DNA from: Polynucleobacter sp. KF022
Lineage (GTDB): Bacteria; Pseudomonadota; Gammaproteobacteria; Burkholderiales; Burkholderiaceae
Reading direction: 5' to 3'
Length of the DNA: 64,000 bases
Assembly (NCBI RefSeq): GCF_027924105.1
Contig: NZ_AP026972.1
Location: forward strand, 558,001 to 622,000
Shown: piece after piece, positions 1-10,534 of the stretch
How positions within the stretch are numbered: the stretch's first letter is position 1
How the letters are laid out: each line of letters opens with the position of its first letter
Position numbers and translations under genes: made by a program
The notes under the pieces: model-generated
What the model was told of the DNA's origin: nothing
The model's input: the letters and a program-made list of their open reading frames with translations, nothing else
Database searches by the model: none

Positions 1-573
1 AACTGGGTAATGGGTAGAAAAATTTCTGTTGATTCTGCAACGATGATGAATAAAGGTCTCGAAGTTATTGAGGCATTTTGGCTATTTGGTTTGCCTTTGG
101 AGCAAATCAAGGTATTGATTCATCCGCAAAGTGTTGTGCATTCGATGGTTCGTTATCGTGATGGCTCCGTGTTGGCGCAATTAGGTCAACCAGATATGCG
201 CACCCCTATTGCCTATGGATTGGCGTGGCCAGAGCGGATTGATGCAGGCGTGGCACCACTGAGTTTGACGCAGTTGTCAGCCCTAAATTTTGCCGAACCA
301 GATTTGAAGCGCTTCCCCTGTCTCTCACTGGCATTTGCTGCTGCCAAAGTGGGTGGCACAGGACCGGCGGTACTCAATGCTGCAAATGAAATTGCAGTGG
401 CAGCTTTCTTGGATGAGGGCTTGCCGTATTTGCAGATCCCGGTTGTAGTGGAGGAAGTATTAAGCGCTATTCCGACAGTGAATGCCGATTCTCTTGAGTT
501 AATCTTGGGTGCTGATGCGAGTGCGCGTCAAGCGGCGCAAGCGGTAGTGAAGAACATTCTTTGTAAGCAATGA
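1..573 (+). CDS. dxr: 1-deoxy-D-xylulose 5-phosphate reductoisomerase, C-terminal part
   Basis: Cytoplasmic enzyme of the MEP isoprenoid pathway that converts DXP to 2-C-methyl-D-erythritol 4-phosphate with NADPH. Only the last 190 codons lie in the window; the frame is open from base 1, so the gene starts upstream. The first residues carry the family signature [17 protein letters not shown], which contains the substrate-binding Ser, Asn and Lys and a metal-binding Glu, followed by the normal C-terminal helical domain. The stop overlaps the rseP start (ATGA), so the two are translationally coupled. This is the standard proteobacterial position of dxr upstream of rseP-bamA. Confidence 0.96.
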   Translation, partial: NWVMGRKISVDSATMMNKGLEVIEAFWLFGLPLEQIKVLIHPQSVVHSMVRYRDGSVLAQLGQPDMRTPIAYGLAWPERIDAGVAPLSLTQLSALNFAEPDLKRFPCLSLAFAAAKVGGTGPAVLNAANEIAVAAFLDEGLPYLQIPVVVEEVLSAIPTVNADSLELILGADASARQAAQAVVKNILCKQ

Positions 574-1694
574 TTACTCTCGCGGCTTTTTTATTGACCC
601 TGGGGGTATTGGTTAGCTTTCATGAGTTTGGTCATTTTTTAGCAGCTCGCTGTTGTGGTGTTCGAGTGCTTCGCTTTGCGATTGGTTTTGGCAAGCCCCT
701 CTATACATACCATGCGAAAAATAAAACAGAATGGGTGTTGGCTTCAATTCCACTGGGTGGGTATGTGAAATTACTTGACGGAAGAGATCGCCAGCAAAGT
801 ATTTCACCTGAAGAAGAACATCAAGCATTTGACAAGAAGCCGCTTTGGCAGCGATCTTTAATTGTGGCGGCCGGCCCTATTGCTAATTTCTTGCTGGCAG
901 TTGTCTTCTTTGGCCTTATCTACCTGACAGGTGCCCCTCAGTTACCTGCTGTTTTGCAAAATCCTCCCGAAAACTCCGTAGCTGCAAATTTGGGGGTTGC
1001 AGAAGGGGATCGAGTGATCGGTTGGCAGGATTTAGGATCTCAGGCTGATACTGTGCCCCTTTTTGGTGATTTTGAGCCTGTTGCCAGCTGGAACGCTCTA
1101 CGCTGGAGTCTGATGGATGCCATTACTGGGGAGGATGGTTTTGCGCTAGAACTTCAAAGTCCAGCTGGAGGTCGATACATCAAGGCTTTTTATGCCAAAG
1201 ATTTACCTAAAATTAGCCCGGATAAGGATCCTATGATGTCCTTGGGCTTGCTACCCGTAGCCACCCCTTTAGAAAAGTGGCAAGAGTTGAAATTAGGGCC
1301 AATTGATGCTGTCGTATTTGCCTCGCAAAGGGTGTGGGTGATCACCAAGGTCTCTACAAGGCTAATGATCGGTTTATTTACAGGAAATACCTCCTTAAAG
1401 CAGTTGGGTGGACCACTCAGTATCGCGGATATGGCAGGCAAGACTGTTCAGGTGGGGTGGCAGCCATTTTTAGCTTTTTTGGCGCTTATGAGCATTAGTA
1501 TTGGTTTGCTAAATTTGCTCCCTTTTCCAATGCTTGATGGGGGTCAGCTACTGTATGATGCATGGGAGTTGGTTGCCGGTAAGCGGATTTCGACATCAAT
1601 GCAGGAACAGCTCCAAAAACTGGGCTTTATTTTGCTGATTTCTATGTCATTACTGGCATTGTTTAACGATTTACAACGCTATATTTCGCCTTGA
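570..1694 (+). CDS. rseP: RseP-type site-2 zinc metalloprotease, single PDZ
   Basis: Inner-membrane intramembrane protease (S2P family) that in E. coli cleaves RseA to release the envelope-stress sigma factor and also clears signal peptides. The zinc motif HEFGH is at residues 18-22 in the first membrane helix, and the second metal motif LDGG has its Asp near 323 after NLLPFPM. At 374 residues it is about 75 shorter than the E. coli protein (450): only one PDZ-like segment (about 106-225) separates the first and last membrane regions, so the second periplasmic PDZ appears absent. ATG overlaps the dxr stop and the 3' end overlaps bamA. Family assignment is secure; the missing PDZ is my reading of the length and motif spacing. 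Confidence 0.95.
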   Translation: MITLAAFLLTLGVLVSFHEFGHFLAARCCGVRVLRFAIGFGKPLYTYHAKNKTEWVLASIPLGGYVKLLDGRDRQQSISPEEEHQAFDKKPLWQRSLIVAAGPIANFLLAVVFFGLIYLTGAPQLPAVLQNPPENSVAANLGVAEGDRVIGWQDLGSQADTVPLFGDFEPVASWNALRWSLMDAITGEDGFALELQSPAGGRYIKAFYAKDLPKISPDKDPMMSLGLLPVATPLEKWQELKLGPIDAVVFASQRVWVITKVSTRLMIGLFTGNTSLKQLGGPLSIADMAGKTVQVGWQPFLAFLALMSISIGLLNLLPFPMLDGGQLLYDAWELVAGKRISTSMQEQLQKLGFILLISMSLLALFNDLQRYISP

Positions 1695-4039
1695 ATTCTC
1701 TGACATCATCTTTCCGTATTTTTGCCCGTTTCATCACCCATATCTTGGTATTTTTTGCACTAGGGTTGAGCTTGAATGTTTCGGCAGCTGAATCTTTTGT
1801 AGTGAAAGATATTCGTGTTGAGGGTCTTCAGCGTGTAGAGCCGGGTACGGTATTTAGTTATTTACCTGTTCAAGTTGGCGACACTTTTACAGAAGAGAAG
1901 GGTGCTGAGGCGATTAAGGCGCTTTATAGCACTGGCTTTTTTAGGGATGTGCAGATCCAAGCTCAAGGTAATGTTCTTATTGTGATTGTTGAGGAGCGCC
2001 CCACGATTTCTCGTATTGAATTTACGGGCATGAAAGAGTTTGATCCTGAGAACGTACGTAAATCACTGAAAACAGTTGGCGTGGCTGAAGCCCGCTTTTA
2101 CGACAAAGCCTTGATTGATAAAGCTGAGCAAGAACTTAAGCGTCAGTATGTTGGCAAAGGCATGTACGCAGCCGAGGTAGTAGCTACAGTAACGCCGATT
2201 GAGCGCAACCAAGTTGCAGTGTATTTCAACGTGGATGAAGGCCCCGTTGCCAAAATTCAAGAAATTAACATCATTGGACATGAAGTATTTAGCGAAAGCA
2301 CTTTAAAAAGTGAGATGCAGCTAAAAACAGGTGGTTGGTTATCCTGGTACAGCAAAGATAACCTTTATTCCAAGCAAAAGCTTACTGCTGACTTGGAGAC
2401 GATTCGCTCTTACTACTTAAATCGTGGTTACCTAGAATTTGTAATTGAGTCAACTCAGGTCTCCATTACGCCAGATAAAAAGGGTATCTATCTCACAATC
2501 AGTATTCGTGAGGGTAAAAAATTCACCGTTAAAGATGTACGTTTAGCAGGAGATACCTTGGGTAAGGATGCTGAGTTAATGCAGCTGATCTCCTTGAAGC
2601 CCGGAGATACTTATTCCTCTGCGCGCCTAACGGAGAGCACCAAAGCGGTTGCTGAGATTTTGGGCTCCTATGGCTATGCCTTTGCAACTATTAATCCACA
2701 GCCTGATATTCGTCGCGAGGTTGCTGAGGTTGACCTCACTCTAGTTATCGATCCGGGTCGTCGCATCTATGTGCGTCAAGTGGCTATTTCAGGCAATGCA
2801 AAAACTCGCGATGTGGTCATTCGTCGCGAAATGCGTCAGTTTGAAAGCTCATGGTTTGATAGTGACAAGATCGAGTTATCCAAAAAACGTTTAGGACGCT
2901 TAGGGTACTTCACCGAAACAGATATCACCACCGAGGATGTGCCTGGCTCTCCCGACCAAGTTGATGTGAACGTGAAGGTGACTGAAAAGCCGACTGGTGC
3001 GATTACTCTGGGCGCGGGTTTTTCCTCAACTGAAAAATTGATCTTATCTGCTGGTATTAATCAAGATAACGCGTTCGGTACGGGCACATCCGTTGGATTG
3101 AATTTCTCTCTGGGCAAGATTAATCAAAGCTTGGCCTTATCTAACTACGATCCTTACTTTACTGAGGATGGAATTAGTCGATATACGGACTTGTTCTATC
3201 GATCATCTAAGCCGCTCTATTACGTAGGCGATCCGGATTATCAAATTAAGTCGGTTGGATCGAATATTAAATTTGGCGTTCCTTATACCGAGGTGGATAG
3301 GGTCTTTTTTGGCACTGGAATTGAAGCGTATCAAATTCAGACAACCATTAATACTCCACAGCCATACCTAAGCTATGCCCAGAGCTACGGTATAGCAGCG
3401 CCTGGCTACCCTGCTACGCTAACTACTTATAACGTGCCAATCACAGTTGGTTGGGCGCGTGATGGACGAGATAGCGCGCTCATCCCGTCAACGGGCTCGC
3501 TGGAGCAATTGTCAGCCGAAGCTGGTACGCCGATTGGCAATATGACTTTCTATCGAATTTTTGGCCAATATCAGAAATATCACTCTTTCTCGAAGGGCAA
3601 TATCCTGTCCTTTAATGGTGAGGTGGGTTACGGGGAGCAGTACGGCAATAATCCATTCCCAATTACTAAGAACTACTTCGTTGGCGGTATCGGATCGGTC
3701 CGTGGTTACTCACCTGGCTCATTGGGCCCACAGTATTACAACACGGCAATTGGGGCCTATCAGCCTACCGGTGGCCAATCCAAGATTGTTAGTAATGTGG
3801 AGTACACCTTCCCGGTCCCGGGTTCAGGGGTAGATAAGACATTGCGCCTATTTACCTTCGTCGACGGTGGTAATGCCTTCGGGGAGAATATCAATTTAGT
3901 TCTGAGATACTCATATGGAATGGGTTTATCATGGATATCACCGCTCGGGCCTTTGAAGTTCAGCTACGGTATTCCGTATAAGTCACAACCAACGGATAAT
4001 ATCCAGCGTTTACAGTTCCAAGTGGGCACTGCGTTTTAA
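1691..4039 (+). CDS. bamA: Outer membrane protein assembly factor BamA
   Basis: Omp85-family core of the BAM complex, which folds beta-barrel proteins into the outer membrane. A signal peptide ends near residue 33 (VSAA), five POTRA domains fill roughly residues 34-420, and the C-terminal barrel carries the conserved VRGY motif near 670 and ends in Phe. The length of 782 is normal. The start is TTG, overlapping the rseP stop by four bases; no better ATG precedes the signal peptide, so coupled TTG initiation is the natural reading. skp follows 18 bases downstream as in most proteobacteria. Confidence 0.96.
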   Translation: MNSLTSSFRIFARFITHILVFFALGLSLNVSAAESFVVKDIRVEGLQRVEPGTVFSYLPVQVGDTFTEEKGAEAIKALYSTGFFRDVQIQAQGNVLIVIVEERPTISRIEFTGMKEFDPENVRKSLKTVGVAEARFYDKALIDKAEQELKRQYVGKGMYAAEVVATVTPIERNQVAVYFNVDEGPVAKIQEINIIGHEVFSESTLKSEMQLKTGGWLSWYSKDNLYSKQKLTADLETIRSYYLNRGYLEFVIESTQVSITPDKKGIYLTISIREGKKFTVKDVRLAGDTLGKDAELMQLISLKPGDTYSSARLTESTKAVAEILGSYGYAFATINPQPDIRREVAEVDLTLVIDPGRRIYVRQVAISGNAKTRDVVIRREMRQFESSWFDSDKIELSKKRLGRLGYFTETDITTEDVPGSPDQVDVNVKVTEKPTGAITLGAGFSSTEKLILSAGINQDNAFGTGTSVGLNFSLGKINQSLALSNYDPYFTEDGISRYTDLFYRSSKPLYYVGDPDYQIKSVGSNIKFGVPYTEVDRVFFGTGIEAYQIQTTINTPQPYLSYAQSYGIAAPGYPATLTTYNVPITVGWARDGRDSALIPSTGSLEQLSAEAGTPIGNMTFYRIFGQYQKYHSFSKGNILSFNGEVGYGEQYGNNPFPITKNYFVGGIGSVRGYSPGSLGPQYYNTAIGAYQPTGGQSKIVSNVEYTFPVPGSGVDKTLRLFTFVDGGNAFGENINLVLRYSYGMGLSWISPLGPLKFSYGIPYKSQPTDNIQRLQFQVGTAF

Positions 4040-4057
4040 TTGTTTAAGGAAAGTTTT

Positions 4058-4585
4058 ATGAAGTTTTATCAATCTTCCAAATGGATTCAAGTTGGCATTG
4101 TTGCTGCAGTAGCGGCTCTTTCGTTTACTCAGGCATTTGCTCAAGACGCAGGCACAAGAATTGGTGCGGTTAACGTCGAGAAGGTTTTTAATGAATCTAA
4201 TCTTGCTAAACAAAGCCAGGCTAGATTGGAAAAAGATTTTGCAAAGCGACAAGCAGATATCAGAGACGGAGCCGAAAAAATTAGAGCTGCAGCAGAAAAG
4301 CTGGATCGTGATTCTGCTGTGATGAGCGAGGCGGATCGCATTCGTCGTCAACGCGAGTTGTCTGACCAAGATCGTGAGTTACAACGCAAGCAACGTGAAT
4401 TTACAGAAGATCTCAATCAGAGAAACTTTGAGGAGCGCGCCAAGATTGCTGAGAAAGCAAATATTGCACTCAAGCAAGTTGCCGAACAGAAGAAGCTAGA
4501 CATCATTGTCCAAGATCCTCCGTACGCTAATTCTAAAATTGATGTTACTGATGACATCATCAAGGTTTTAAATAGTCTTAAGTAA
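4058..4585 (+). CDS. skp: Periplasmic chaperone Skp/OmpH
   Basis: Holdase that protects unfolded outer-membrane proteins in the periplasm on the way to BamA. The 175-residue protein has a signal peptide ending near residue 29 (AFAQ), a short beta-strand head ([14 protein letters not shown]) and a long Lys/Arg/Glu-rich coiled coil that forms the tentacles, followed by a C-terminal strand segment ([10 protein letters not shown]). An in-frame TTG lies at 4040, but the ATG at 4058 has a good AAGGAAAG ribosome site just upstream and gives a proper signal peptide, so I use it. It lies between bamA and lpxD in the envelope operon. Confidence 0.94.
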   Translation: MKFYQSSKWIQVGIVAAVAALSFTQAFAQDAGTRIGAVNVEKVFNESNLAKQSQARLEKDFAKRQADIRDGAEKIRAAAEKLDRDSAVMSEADRIRRQRELSDQDRELQRKQREFTEDLNQRNFEERAKIAEKANIALKQVAEQKKLDIIVQDPPYANSKIDVTDDIIKVLNSLK

Positions 4586-4589
4586 GTTT

Positions 4590-5657
4590 ATGCCTACTGC
4601 CATCGAGCTGGCCGAACAGTTTCAAGCAAGCTTGGTGGGGGAGGCCTCCCACAAATTTACCGGCCTCGCTCCATTGGAGCGAGCTCAGCCGGACCAAATC
4701 TCCTTCTTATCAAATCCGCTTTACCGGCAGCAGGCTAGTGAGAGTGCTGCAGGTGCCTTGATTGTTAATCAATCAGATCTGGAATTTTTGCAGGCTAATC
4801 CCAGTGTTAATTCGGCAAAGCGCGTTTATTTTGTTTCTAAAAATCCTTACGCTACTTTTGCAAGAATGGCTCAACACTTTGCAAAAGCTAGTAGCCCGAA
4901 ATATGCGCCTGGAATTCATCCGAGTGCAGTAGTCGATGCTACCGCGATCGTTCCATCCTCATGTCATATTGGCCCATTTGTACAAATTGGTGCCGGTGTA
5001 AAGCTTGGTGAGCGTGTTTCTATTTTGGGGAATACCAGCATTGCTAAAGATAGTGTGATTGCAAGCGATACCTTGATCTATCCATCTGTTTCGATTTATC
5101 ACAATAGTCAAATTGGCGAGCGCTGCATTATTCATAGTGGTGCAGTCATTGGGGCTGATGGCTTTGGTTTTGCCCCTGATTTTTCTGCTACTGGTGGAGA
5201 GTGGGTCAAGATTCCACAAACAGGACGAGTAGTTATTGGTAATGATGTGGAGATTGGAGCATCAACGACAATTGATCGTGGTGCAATGAGCGATACCGTT
5301 ATTGGCGCTGGCACTAAGATTGATAATCAAGTTCAAATAGCTCATAACGTGATTGTTGGTAGCTGCTGTGTAATCGCTGGATGTGCGGCAATCTCCGGCA
5401 GTACCAAGATTGGTAACTTCTGCATCATTGGGGGTGCCGCAAACTTTGCTGGCCATTTAACGATTGCGGATAGAACCACTGTTTCAGGCAACACCTCGAT
5501 CATTCGCTCTATCGTAGAGCCAGGACAGCATTTCACAGGTGTTTATCCGTCTATGTTGCACGGTGCTTGGGAGAAAAATGCCGCTATTTTGCGTGGTCTC
5601 GATAAAATACGTCAACGCTTGCGTTTGCTGGATAAAAACAAAACCACAGACTCATAA
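4590..5657 (+). CDS. lpxD: UDP-3-O-acylglucosamine N-acyltransferase
   Basis: Third enzyme of lipid A synthesis: it adds the N-linked 3-hydroxyacyl chain from acyl-ACP to UDP-3-O-acyl-glucosamine. The 355-residue protein has the N-terminal uridine-binding domain (about 1-105) and then a long left-handed beta-helix of hexapeptide repeats (for example [12 protein letters not shown] onward). The likely catalytic His is in VQIAHNV at about residue 252. ATG sits four bases after the skp stop. A small hairpin overlaps and follows the stop before fabZ, within the operon. Confidence 0.96.
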   Translation: MPTAIELAEQFQASLVGEASHKFTGLAPLERAQPDQISFLSNPLYRQQASESAAGALIVNQSDLEFLQANPSVNSAKRVYFVSKNPYATFARMAQHFAKASSPKYAPGIHPSAVVDATAIVPSSCHIGPFVQIGAGVKLGERVSILGNTSIAKDSVIASDTLIYPSVSIYHNSQIGERCIIHSGAVIGADGFGFAPDFSATGGEWVKIPQTGRVVIGNDVEIGASTTIDRGAMSDTVIGAGTKIDNQVQIAHNVIVGSCCVIAGCAAISGSTKIGNFCIIGGAANFAGHLTIADRTTVSGNTSIIRSIVEPGQHFTGVYPSMLHGAWEKNAAILRGLDKIRQRLRLLDKNKTTDS

Positions 5658-5703
5658 GATTCTGTGAATCTAAGATTAATATTTACTTTTTAGCGGGTTA
5701 TAT

Positions 5704-6153
5704 ATGAGCACACCAATTGCAATCGATATCAATAAGATTCTGAAATTGCTACCCCATCGCTACCCATTTTTATTGGTAGACCGCGTACTAGAAATCTCCC
5801 CGCGTGAAAGTATTACTGCATTAAAAAATGTCACTATGAATGAACCTTTTTTCCAAGGTCATTTCCCAGACTTTCCAGTAATGCCAGGAGTTTTGATTAT
5901 TGAAGCTTTGGCTCAAACAGCCGCTTTGTTAACGTTCTCTGAAGAGCGTGCTGAGGACGCAATCTACTACTTTGCAGGTATTGACGGTGCGCGCTTCAAG
6001 AAACCGGTATTGCCTGGCGATCAATTGATTATGACTGCCACATTAGAGCGGGGTCGTGCTGGCATTTATAAGTTTGCTGTTAAGGCAACTGTAGATGGCG
6101 AGATTGCTGCAGAAGCAAATATCACTTGTGCGGTACGTACGAAAGGCGCGTAA
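5704..6153 (+). CDS. fabZ: 3-hydroxyacyl-ACP dehydratase FabZ
   Basis: Hot-dog-fold dehydratase of type II fatty acid synthesis, taking 3-hydroxyacyl-ACP to trans-2-enoyl-ACP and so competing with LpxA/LpxD for hydroxyacyl-ACP. The 149-residue protein shows the [12 protein letters not shown] start, the catalytic His53 in [12 protein letters not shown] and the catalytic Glu67 in IIEALAQ. Its stop overlaps the first base of the lpxA ATG (TAATG), so the two are translationally coupled, as in other proteobacterial lpxD-fabZ-lpxA-lpxB operons. Confidence 0.97.
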   Translation: MSTPIAIDINKILKLLPHRYPFLLVDRVLEISPRESITALKNVTMNEPFFQGHFPDFPVMPGVLIIEALAQTAALLTFSEERAEDAIYYFAGIDGARFKKPVLPGDQLIMTATLERGRAGIYKFAVKATVDGEIAAEANITCAVRTKGA

Positions 6154-6950
6154 TGACTCGGATTCATGCATCTGCTGTAGTTGACAGCAAGGCTGAGCTG
6201 GCCGGTGATGTTGAGGTTGGCCCTTATTCTGTCATTGGACCTAACGTCAAAATTGGTGCCGGCACCAAGGTTGGCTCTCATACTGTGATTGAGGGTTACA
6301 CAACCATTGGAAAAGAGAATAATTTTGCACACTTTGCTGCAATCGGTGGGCCACCACAAGATATGAAGTACCGTGGCGAACCCACTCAACTCATTATTGG
6401 TGACCGCAATACCGTTCGTGAGTTCACTACGATTCATACTGGCACCTCGCAAGATGAGGGCATTACGCGCATTGGCAATGACAACTGGATCATGGCGTAT
6501 GTGCACATCGCTCATGACTGTCAAGTTGGTGATCACACCATCTTCTCAAGTAATGCCCAAATTGCTGGTCATGTACAAGTACACGACTGGGCCATTATGG
6601 GTGGCATGTCCGGCGTGCATCAGTTTGTCCGAATTGGACAGCATGCGATGTTAGGTGGCGCTTCCGCTTTAGTCCAAGATATTCCTCCATTTGTGATTGC
6701 TGCTGGAGATAAAGCTTCTCCTCATGGAATTAATGTTGAGGGCTTAAAGCGTCGTGGTTTCTCGAGCGAAACGATTGCGGCCTTGCGCCAAGCGTACAAG
6801 ATTCTCTATAAGGATGGCTTGAGCTTTGAAGATGCCAAAGTAGAAATTCAGAAGATGGTTGTTGCTTCTGCAGCTGACGCAGCTACTGCGGAAAAGCTTG
6901 CTCAATTCCATGACTTTATTGCCGCTTCTACCCGCGGCATTATTCGGTAA
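6153..6950 (+). CDS. lpxA: UDP-N-acetylglucosamine O-acyltransferase
   Basis: First step of lipid A synthesis: transfer of a 3-hydroxyacyl chain from ACP to the 3-OH of UDP-GlcNAc. The 265-residue protein starts with hexapeptide repeats ([13 protein letters not shown]), has the conserved catalytic His at about residue 121 in VHIAHDC, and ends in the helical C-terminal domain ([19 protein letters not shown]). A longer in-frame start exists at 6126, but it lies inside fabZ; the ATG at 6153 matches the family N-terminus. lpxB follows directly. Confidence 0.96.
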   Translation: MTRIHASAVVDSKAELAGDVEVGPYSVIGPNVKIGAGTKVGSHTVIEGYTTIGKENNFAHFAAIGGPPQDMKYRGEPTQLIIGDRNTVREFTTIHTGTSQDEGITRIGNDNWIMAYVHIAHDCQVGDHTIFSSNAQIAGHVQVHDWAIMGGMSGVHQFVRIGQHAMLGGASALVQDIPPFVIAAGDKASPHGINVEGLKRRGFSSETIAALRQAYKILYKDGLSFEDAKVEIQKMVVASAADAATAEKLAQFHDFIAASTRGIIR

Positions 6951-6960
6951 CGGATTTACT

Positions 6961-8166
6961 TTGCCAAAGTTAGCTTGTGTAGCTGGCGAACCTTCTGGTG
7001 ATCTGTTAGCTGCGCCAGCACTTAGTGCGCTAAATCAAATACCGGATATGTCCGGCCTTGAGATGTACGGCATTGGTGGCCCTCGTATGCAAGCTGAAGG
7101 CATGCGTTCCGATTGGCCTATGGAAACTTTGAGTGTGCGTGGTTATGTTGAGGCTATCAAACAACTGCCGGCAATTCTGAAGTTGCGTAAGGAGCTCATT
7201 CAAAATCTTCTCCATGAAGGTCGACCAGATGTTTATTTGGGAATTGACGCGCCTGACTTTAATTTAGGCGTTGAGTTTGAGTTGCGTAAAGCGGGTATTC
7301 CGACTTTGCATTTAGTATCTCCGTCGATTTGGGCTTGGAGAGCGGGACGTATCAAGAAGATCTCTCAGGCGGTAGAGCGCATGCTCTGCATTTTCCCTTT
7401 CGAGACTGAAATCTATGACAAGGCAGGTGTGGCTTCGACTTATGTAGGTCATCCATTGGCTAGCGAAATTCCGCTTGAGCCAAATACCCAAAAAGCAAGA
7501 GAAAAGATCAGTCAATTCCTGAGCCGCCAGGCAACATCACTCGATGGCCTTGTGATTGCTGTGCTTCCTGGTAGCCGGGGGTCCGAGATCGAGCTTATTG
7601 CTCCTGTCTTTTTTGAAACCATGCAGCTGTTGTCTAAGAGATTAAAGGGTCAGAAACTACACTTTTTGATTCCGGTGGCAACGCCACGATTACGTGAACC
7701 GCTTGAACAGCTTTTGCTTGCAGCGAAGAACATCAATCCAGATATCCAGATAGATTTGCTCGATGGCATGGCTGACGAAGTTTTGGAAGCATCCGACGTA
7801 GTGTTGATCGCCAGCGGCACAGCCACATTGCAAGCAGCTTTATGGAAAAAGCCCATGGTCATTTCATATAAGGTGCCTTGGTTGACTGCGCAAATCATGA
7901 AGCGTCAAGGATATTTACCTTATGTGGGTTTGCCAAATATTCTCTGCGAAGAATTTGTTGTGCCTGAACTATTGCAGAACGATGCAACGCCTGAAAAATT
8001 AGCGAGTGCTGTGCAAGATTGGTTAGAGCACCCAGTTAAAGTGGCTGAGCTCAAGGAGCGCTTTGTTCACATGCATGAAACTTTGCGTCGCCCCACGGGC
8101 TTATTGGTTGCGCAAGCTGTAGCGCAAACGATTGCTAACGCTCGTAATAAACAAAAAAGTATATGA
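6961..8166 (+). CDS. lpxB: Lipid-A-disaccharide synthase
   Basis: GT19 glycosyltransferase that condenses UDP-2,3-diacylglucosamine with lipid X to form the beta-1,6 lipid A disaccharide at the inner face of the cytoplasmic membrane. The family N-terminus GEPSGD is at residues 9-14 when translation begins at the TTG at 6961. In-frame starts further upstream lie inside lpxA and add 34 residues without homology, so TTG is preferred and gives 401 residues. The C-terminal nucleotide-binding region ([19 protein letters not shown]) is intact. The stop overlaps the rnhB ATG. Confidence 0.92.
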   Translation: MPKLACVAGEPSGDLLAAPALSALNQIPDMSGLEMYGIGGPRMQAEGMRSDWPMETLSVRGYVEAIKQLPAILKLRKELIQNLLHEGRPDVYLGIDAPDFNLGVEFELRKAGIPTLHLVSPSIWAWRAGRIKKISQAVERMLCIFPFETEIYDKAGVASTYVGHPLASEIPLEPNTQKAREKISQFLSRQATSLDGLVIAVLPGSRGSEIELIAPVFFETMQLLSKRLKGQKLHFLIPVATPRLREPLEQLLLAAKNINPDIQIDLLDGMADEVLEASDVVLIASGTATLQAALWKKPMVISYKVPWLTAQIMKRQGYLPYVGLPNILCEEFVVPELLQNDATPEKLASAVQDWLEHPVKVAELKERFVHMHETLRRPTGLLVAQAVAQTIANARNKQKSI

Positions 8167-8756
8167 GTCTAATTTGGGTCTGCGGTGTAGATGAAGCTGG
8201 GCGTGGACCATTGGTAGGTGCTGTAGTGGCTGGTGCTGTAGTGCTCGATCCCAATAATCCGATTGAAGGATTAAAAGACTCCAAGAAATTAACCGCCGCT
8301 CGTCGCGAATATCTCTATGAGCAAATTATGGAAAAGGCAAAGGCCTGGGGTGTTGGCGAAGCCAGCCCGCTAGAGATTGATCAGATCAATATTTTGCAAG
8401 CTACTATGTTAGCAATGCGCAGGGCGATTGAAGACCTCACCACCCGCTTAGGGGCCTGGCCTGATAAAGCATTAATCGATGGAAATCGTTGCCCAGAATT
8501 GCCAATTGCTGCAGAAGCTATTGTGAAGGGTGATGCTAAGGAGCCAGCTATATCCGCTGCATCTATTGTGGCAAAAGTGACGCGTGATCGTCAGATGATG
8601 TCTTTGCATGAACGCCATCCAGAATATGGCTTTGCGCAGCATATGGGGTATCCAACAGAAGCCCATTTTGCCGCTCTCAAGCAATATGGGGCTTGCGATC
8701 AACATAGACGAAGCTTTTCGCCAGTGCGCAAAGTTCTTGAATCTATTGCAAACTAA
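8163..8756 (+). CDS. rnhB: Ribonuclease HII
   Basis: Removes RNA from RNA-DNA hybrids, including single ribonucleotides in DNA, with a two-metal mechanism. The 197-residue protein has the [10 protein letters not shown] motif with catalytic Asp10 and Glu11 and the later [10 protein letters not shown] and HPEYGF motifs. ATG overlaps the lpxB stop by four bases (ATGA), so it is the coupled tail of the lipid A operon, a conserved arrangement. Confidence 0.96.
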   Translation: MSLIWVCGVDEAGRGPLVGAVVAGAVVLDPNNPIEGLKDSKKLTAARREYLYEQIMEKAKAWGVGEASPLEIDQINILQATMLAMRRAIEDLTTRLGAWPDKALIDGNRCPELPIAAEAIVKGDAKEPAISAASIVAKVTRDRQMMSLHERHPEYGFAQHMGYPTEAHFAALKQYGACDQHRRSFSPVRKVLESIAN

Positions 8757-8759
8757 GTT

Positions 8760-9584
8760 ATGAATTTTGATCAGATCACCTCCAAAGAGAATCCTTTATT
8801 TAAAGAGATTCGCCTGTTACAAGCTACCGGCTCTAAAGGGCAGAAGGCCAGACTAGCAAGCGGGCAGGCTTTGTTGCAAGGCATACACCTGGTCCAGACC
8901 TGGGTGGGTGATCCCGCCTTAAAAATTCTCCTAACCTCAGAAATCGGTTTGAAGAATGTGGAGATCTCGCAAGCCGTTTATGAGCATTTAGAGATTTGTC
9001 CAGACACTAAAGTATTTCAGTTAGATAGTGCTCTCTGGGATCTTCTATCGGATTTAGTCAATGCACCACATATTGCCGGTCTGCTTGATTTGCCAAAATC
9101 TACTCTTGCAATACCGCAATCTATTGCAACGCTAGATGGTGATGTAGTGATATTGGATCGAGTGCAAGATGCTGGGAATGTGGGTTCAATATTGCGCACT
9201 GCAGCTGCAGCTGGGTTTACACAAGTCATCGCTTTATCAGGTTGCGCTCATTTATGGTCTACCAAGGTATTGCGTGCCGGTATGGGCGCTCATAAATTGC
9301 TAGATTTATATGAAGGCTGGTCTAACCAGCAAGTATTGAGTGCTGTAACCGCGCAATTATTGGCAACAACAGCAGATGCTGAACATGACCTGTACTCCCT
9401 AAAAAAAGATCTACTGCATCCGGTGGCTTGGGTGATGGGTAGCGAAGGCCAGGGCGTTTCAGAAGATCTGCTGGCTCAGGCTAAAGGTGTGTCCATACCA
9501 ATTGATCCAAGGGTAGAGTCACTCAATGTCTCAACGGCAGCAGCGGTATGCTTATTTGAGACGTTGCGGGTTAGACGAAGTTAG
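8760..9584 (+). CDS. SpoU/TrmH-family RNA 2'-O-methyltransferase
   Basis: SPOUT-class methyltransferase with an N-terminal substrate-binding domain (about 1-110) and a C-terminal knotted domain. The three family motifs are visible: DRVQDAGNVGSILRTAAAAG, VMGSEGQGVS and IPIDPRVESLNVSTAAAVCL. The product is an S-adenosylmethionine-dependent 2'-O-methylated rRNA or tRNA; the exact site cannot be read from the sequence (RlmB-, TrmH- and TsnR-like enzymes share these motifs). It starts three bases after the rnhB stop and probably ends the operon. Length 274 is normal. Confidence 0.88.
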   Translation: MNFDQITSKENPLFKEIRLLQATGSKGQKARLASGQALLQGIHLVQTWVGDPALKILLTSEIGLKNVEISQAVYEHLEICPDTKVFQLDSALWDLLSDLVNAPHIAGLLDLPKSTLAIPQSIATLDGDVVILDRVQDAGNVGSILRTAAAAGFTQVIALSGCAHLWSTKVLRAGMGAHKLLDLYEGWSNQQVLSAVTAQLLATTADAEHDLYSLKKDLLHPVAWVMGSEGQGVSEDLLAQAKGVSIPIDPRVESLNVSTAAAVCLFETLRVRRS

Positions 9585-9600
9585 TCTTACTTAAAAGCAA

Positions 9601-10428
9601 TCAACCCAAGATTGTTTTATCAGACTTAATTGCTTGCAATACGGTGGTAGCAATCTCTTCGATAGATTTGCTGGTGGTGAGCACCCATGGAATGGATTGT
9701 TTTTTCATCATCGCCGTTGCTTCATTGATTTCATAGCGACAGTTTTCTAGCTTGGCGTAATTACTGCCCGGTCTGCGTTCATTACGAATCTCGGATAAGC
9801 GCTCTGCATCAATCATGAGTCCAAAGATCTTCTGGCGATAAGGTACTAAGTCCTTAGGAAGTTGCCCTCGCTCAAAGTCTTCTGGAATAAGAGGGTAGTT
9901 TGCCGCCTTGAGACCGTATTGCATTGCCAAGTACAAACTTGTAGGAGTTTTACCAACTCGAGAGATGCCAATGAGGATGACATCGGCTTCAGCCAAGTTT
10001 TGATTGGATTGGCCATCGTCATGGGCTAATGAGTAGTTAATCGCTTCTATACGGTTCTTATAGGCTTCGGTATCCGCATTGTGGTGAAGTCGGTTCATGG
10101 CATGGGTCGATTTCATGCCGAGGGCTTCCTCGAGAGGTGCTACGAAAGTCTGGAACATATCGAGAATGAGGCCATTTGCCTTGCCGACAATGGCATTCAG
10201 CTCAGAATTCACCAAAGTAGTGAAAACAATGGGTTGGACCCCATATTTACTGGCCGCTTGATTGATACTGCTAACGGCGTCATGCGCCTTATCAACGCTA
10301 TCTACGAATGGCACCCGAATGTGCTTAAAAGTGGCCTCAAATTGGGCCAAAATCGACTGGCTGAAGTTCTCGGCAGTAATGCCGGTACCGTCAGAAACAA
10401 TAAAAACAATGCGGGTTTCGATAGACAT
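9601..10428 (-). CDS. ppsR: PEP synthase regulatory protein (DUF299 kinase/phosphorylase)
   Basis: Bifunctional enzyme that inactivates PEP synthase by ADP-dependent threonine phosphorylation and reactivates it by phosphorolysis. The 275-residue protein begins VFIVSDGTGITAENFSQS and has the family P-loop GISRVGKTPTS in the C-terminal half, both diagnostic of DUF299. It is divergent from ppsA, the gene for its target, with about 106 bases between the two starts, so both promoters lie there. Functional assignment follows the family and this neighbour. Confidence 0.93.
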   Translation of the reverse strand: MSIETRIVFIVSDGTGITAENFSQSILAQFEATFKHIRVPFVDSVDKAHDAVSSINQAASKYGVQPIVFTTLVNSELNAIVGKANGLILDMFQTFVAPLEEALGMKSTHAMNRLHHNADTEAYKNRIEAINYSLAHDDGQSNQNLAEADVILIGISRVGKTPTSLYLAMQYGLKAANYPLIPEDFERGQLPKDLVPYRQKIFGLMIDAERLSEIRNERRPGSNYAKLENCRYEINEATAMMKKQSIPWVLTTSKSIEEIATTVLQAIKSDKTILG

Positions 10429-10534
10429 AGATTTGGCTTAAAAGTCGGGGTCAGCACTACAATAGAATCATATTAAAGCATGCCCCGTTTAGGGTGGCCG
10501 CTATACCAGTTTCCTTATCTTTAGAGAGTATTTT

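Noticed and set aside
4040..4057. Upstream TTG as skp start
   Set aside because: The ATG at 4058 has a proper ribosome site and yields a normal signal peptide.
6066..6536. Long minus-strand open frame across fabZ and lpxA
   Set aside because: Both genes on the plus strand have full catalytic motifs; the reverse frame is a shadow.
8376..8392. FNR-like TTGATCAGATCAA in rnhB
   Set aside because: The spacer is three bases, not four, and the site lies within a coding region.
10081..10476. Open frame of 131 codons on the plus strand opposite ppsR
   Set aside because: It is antisense to a clear DUF299 protein with conserved motifs, and its sequence has no domain or neighbour logic.
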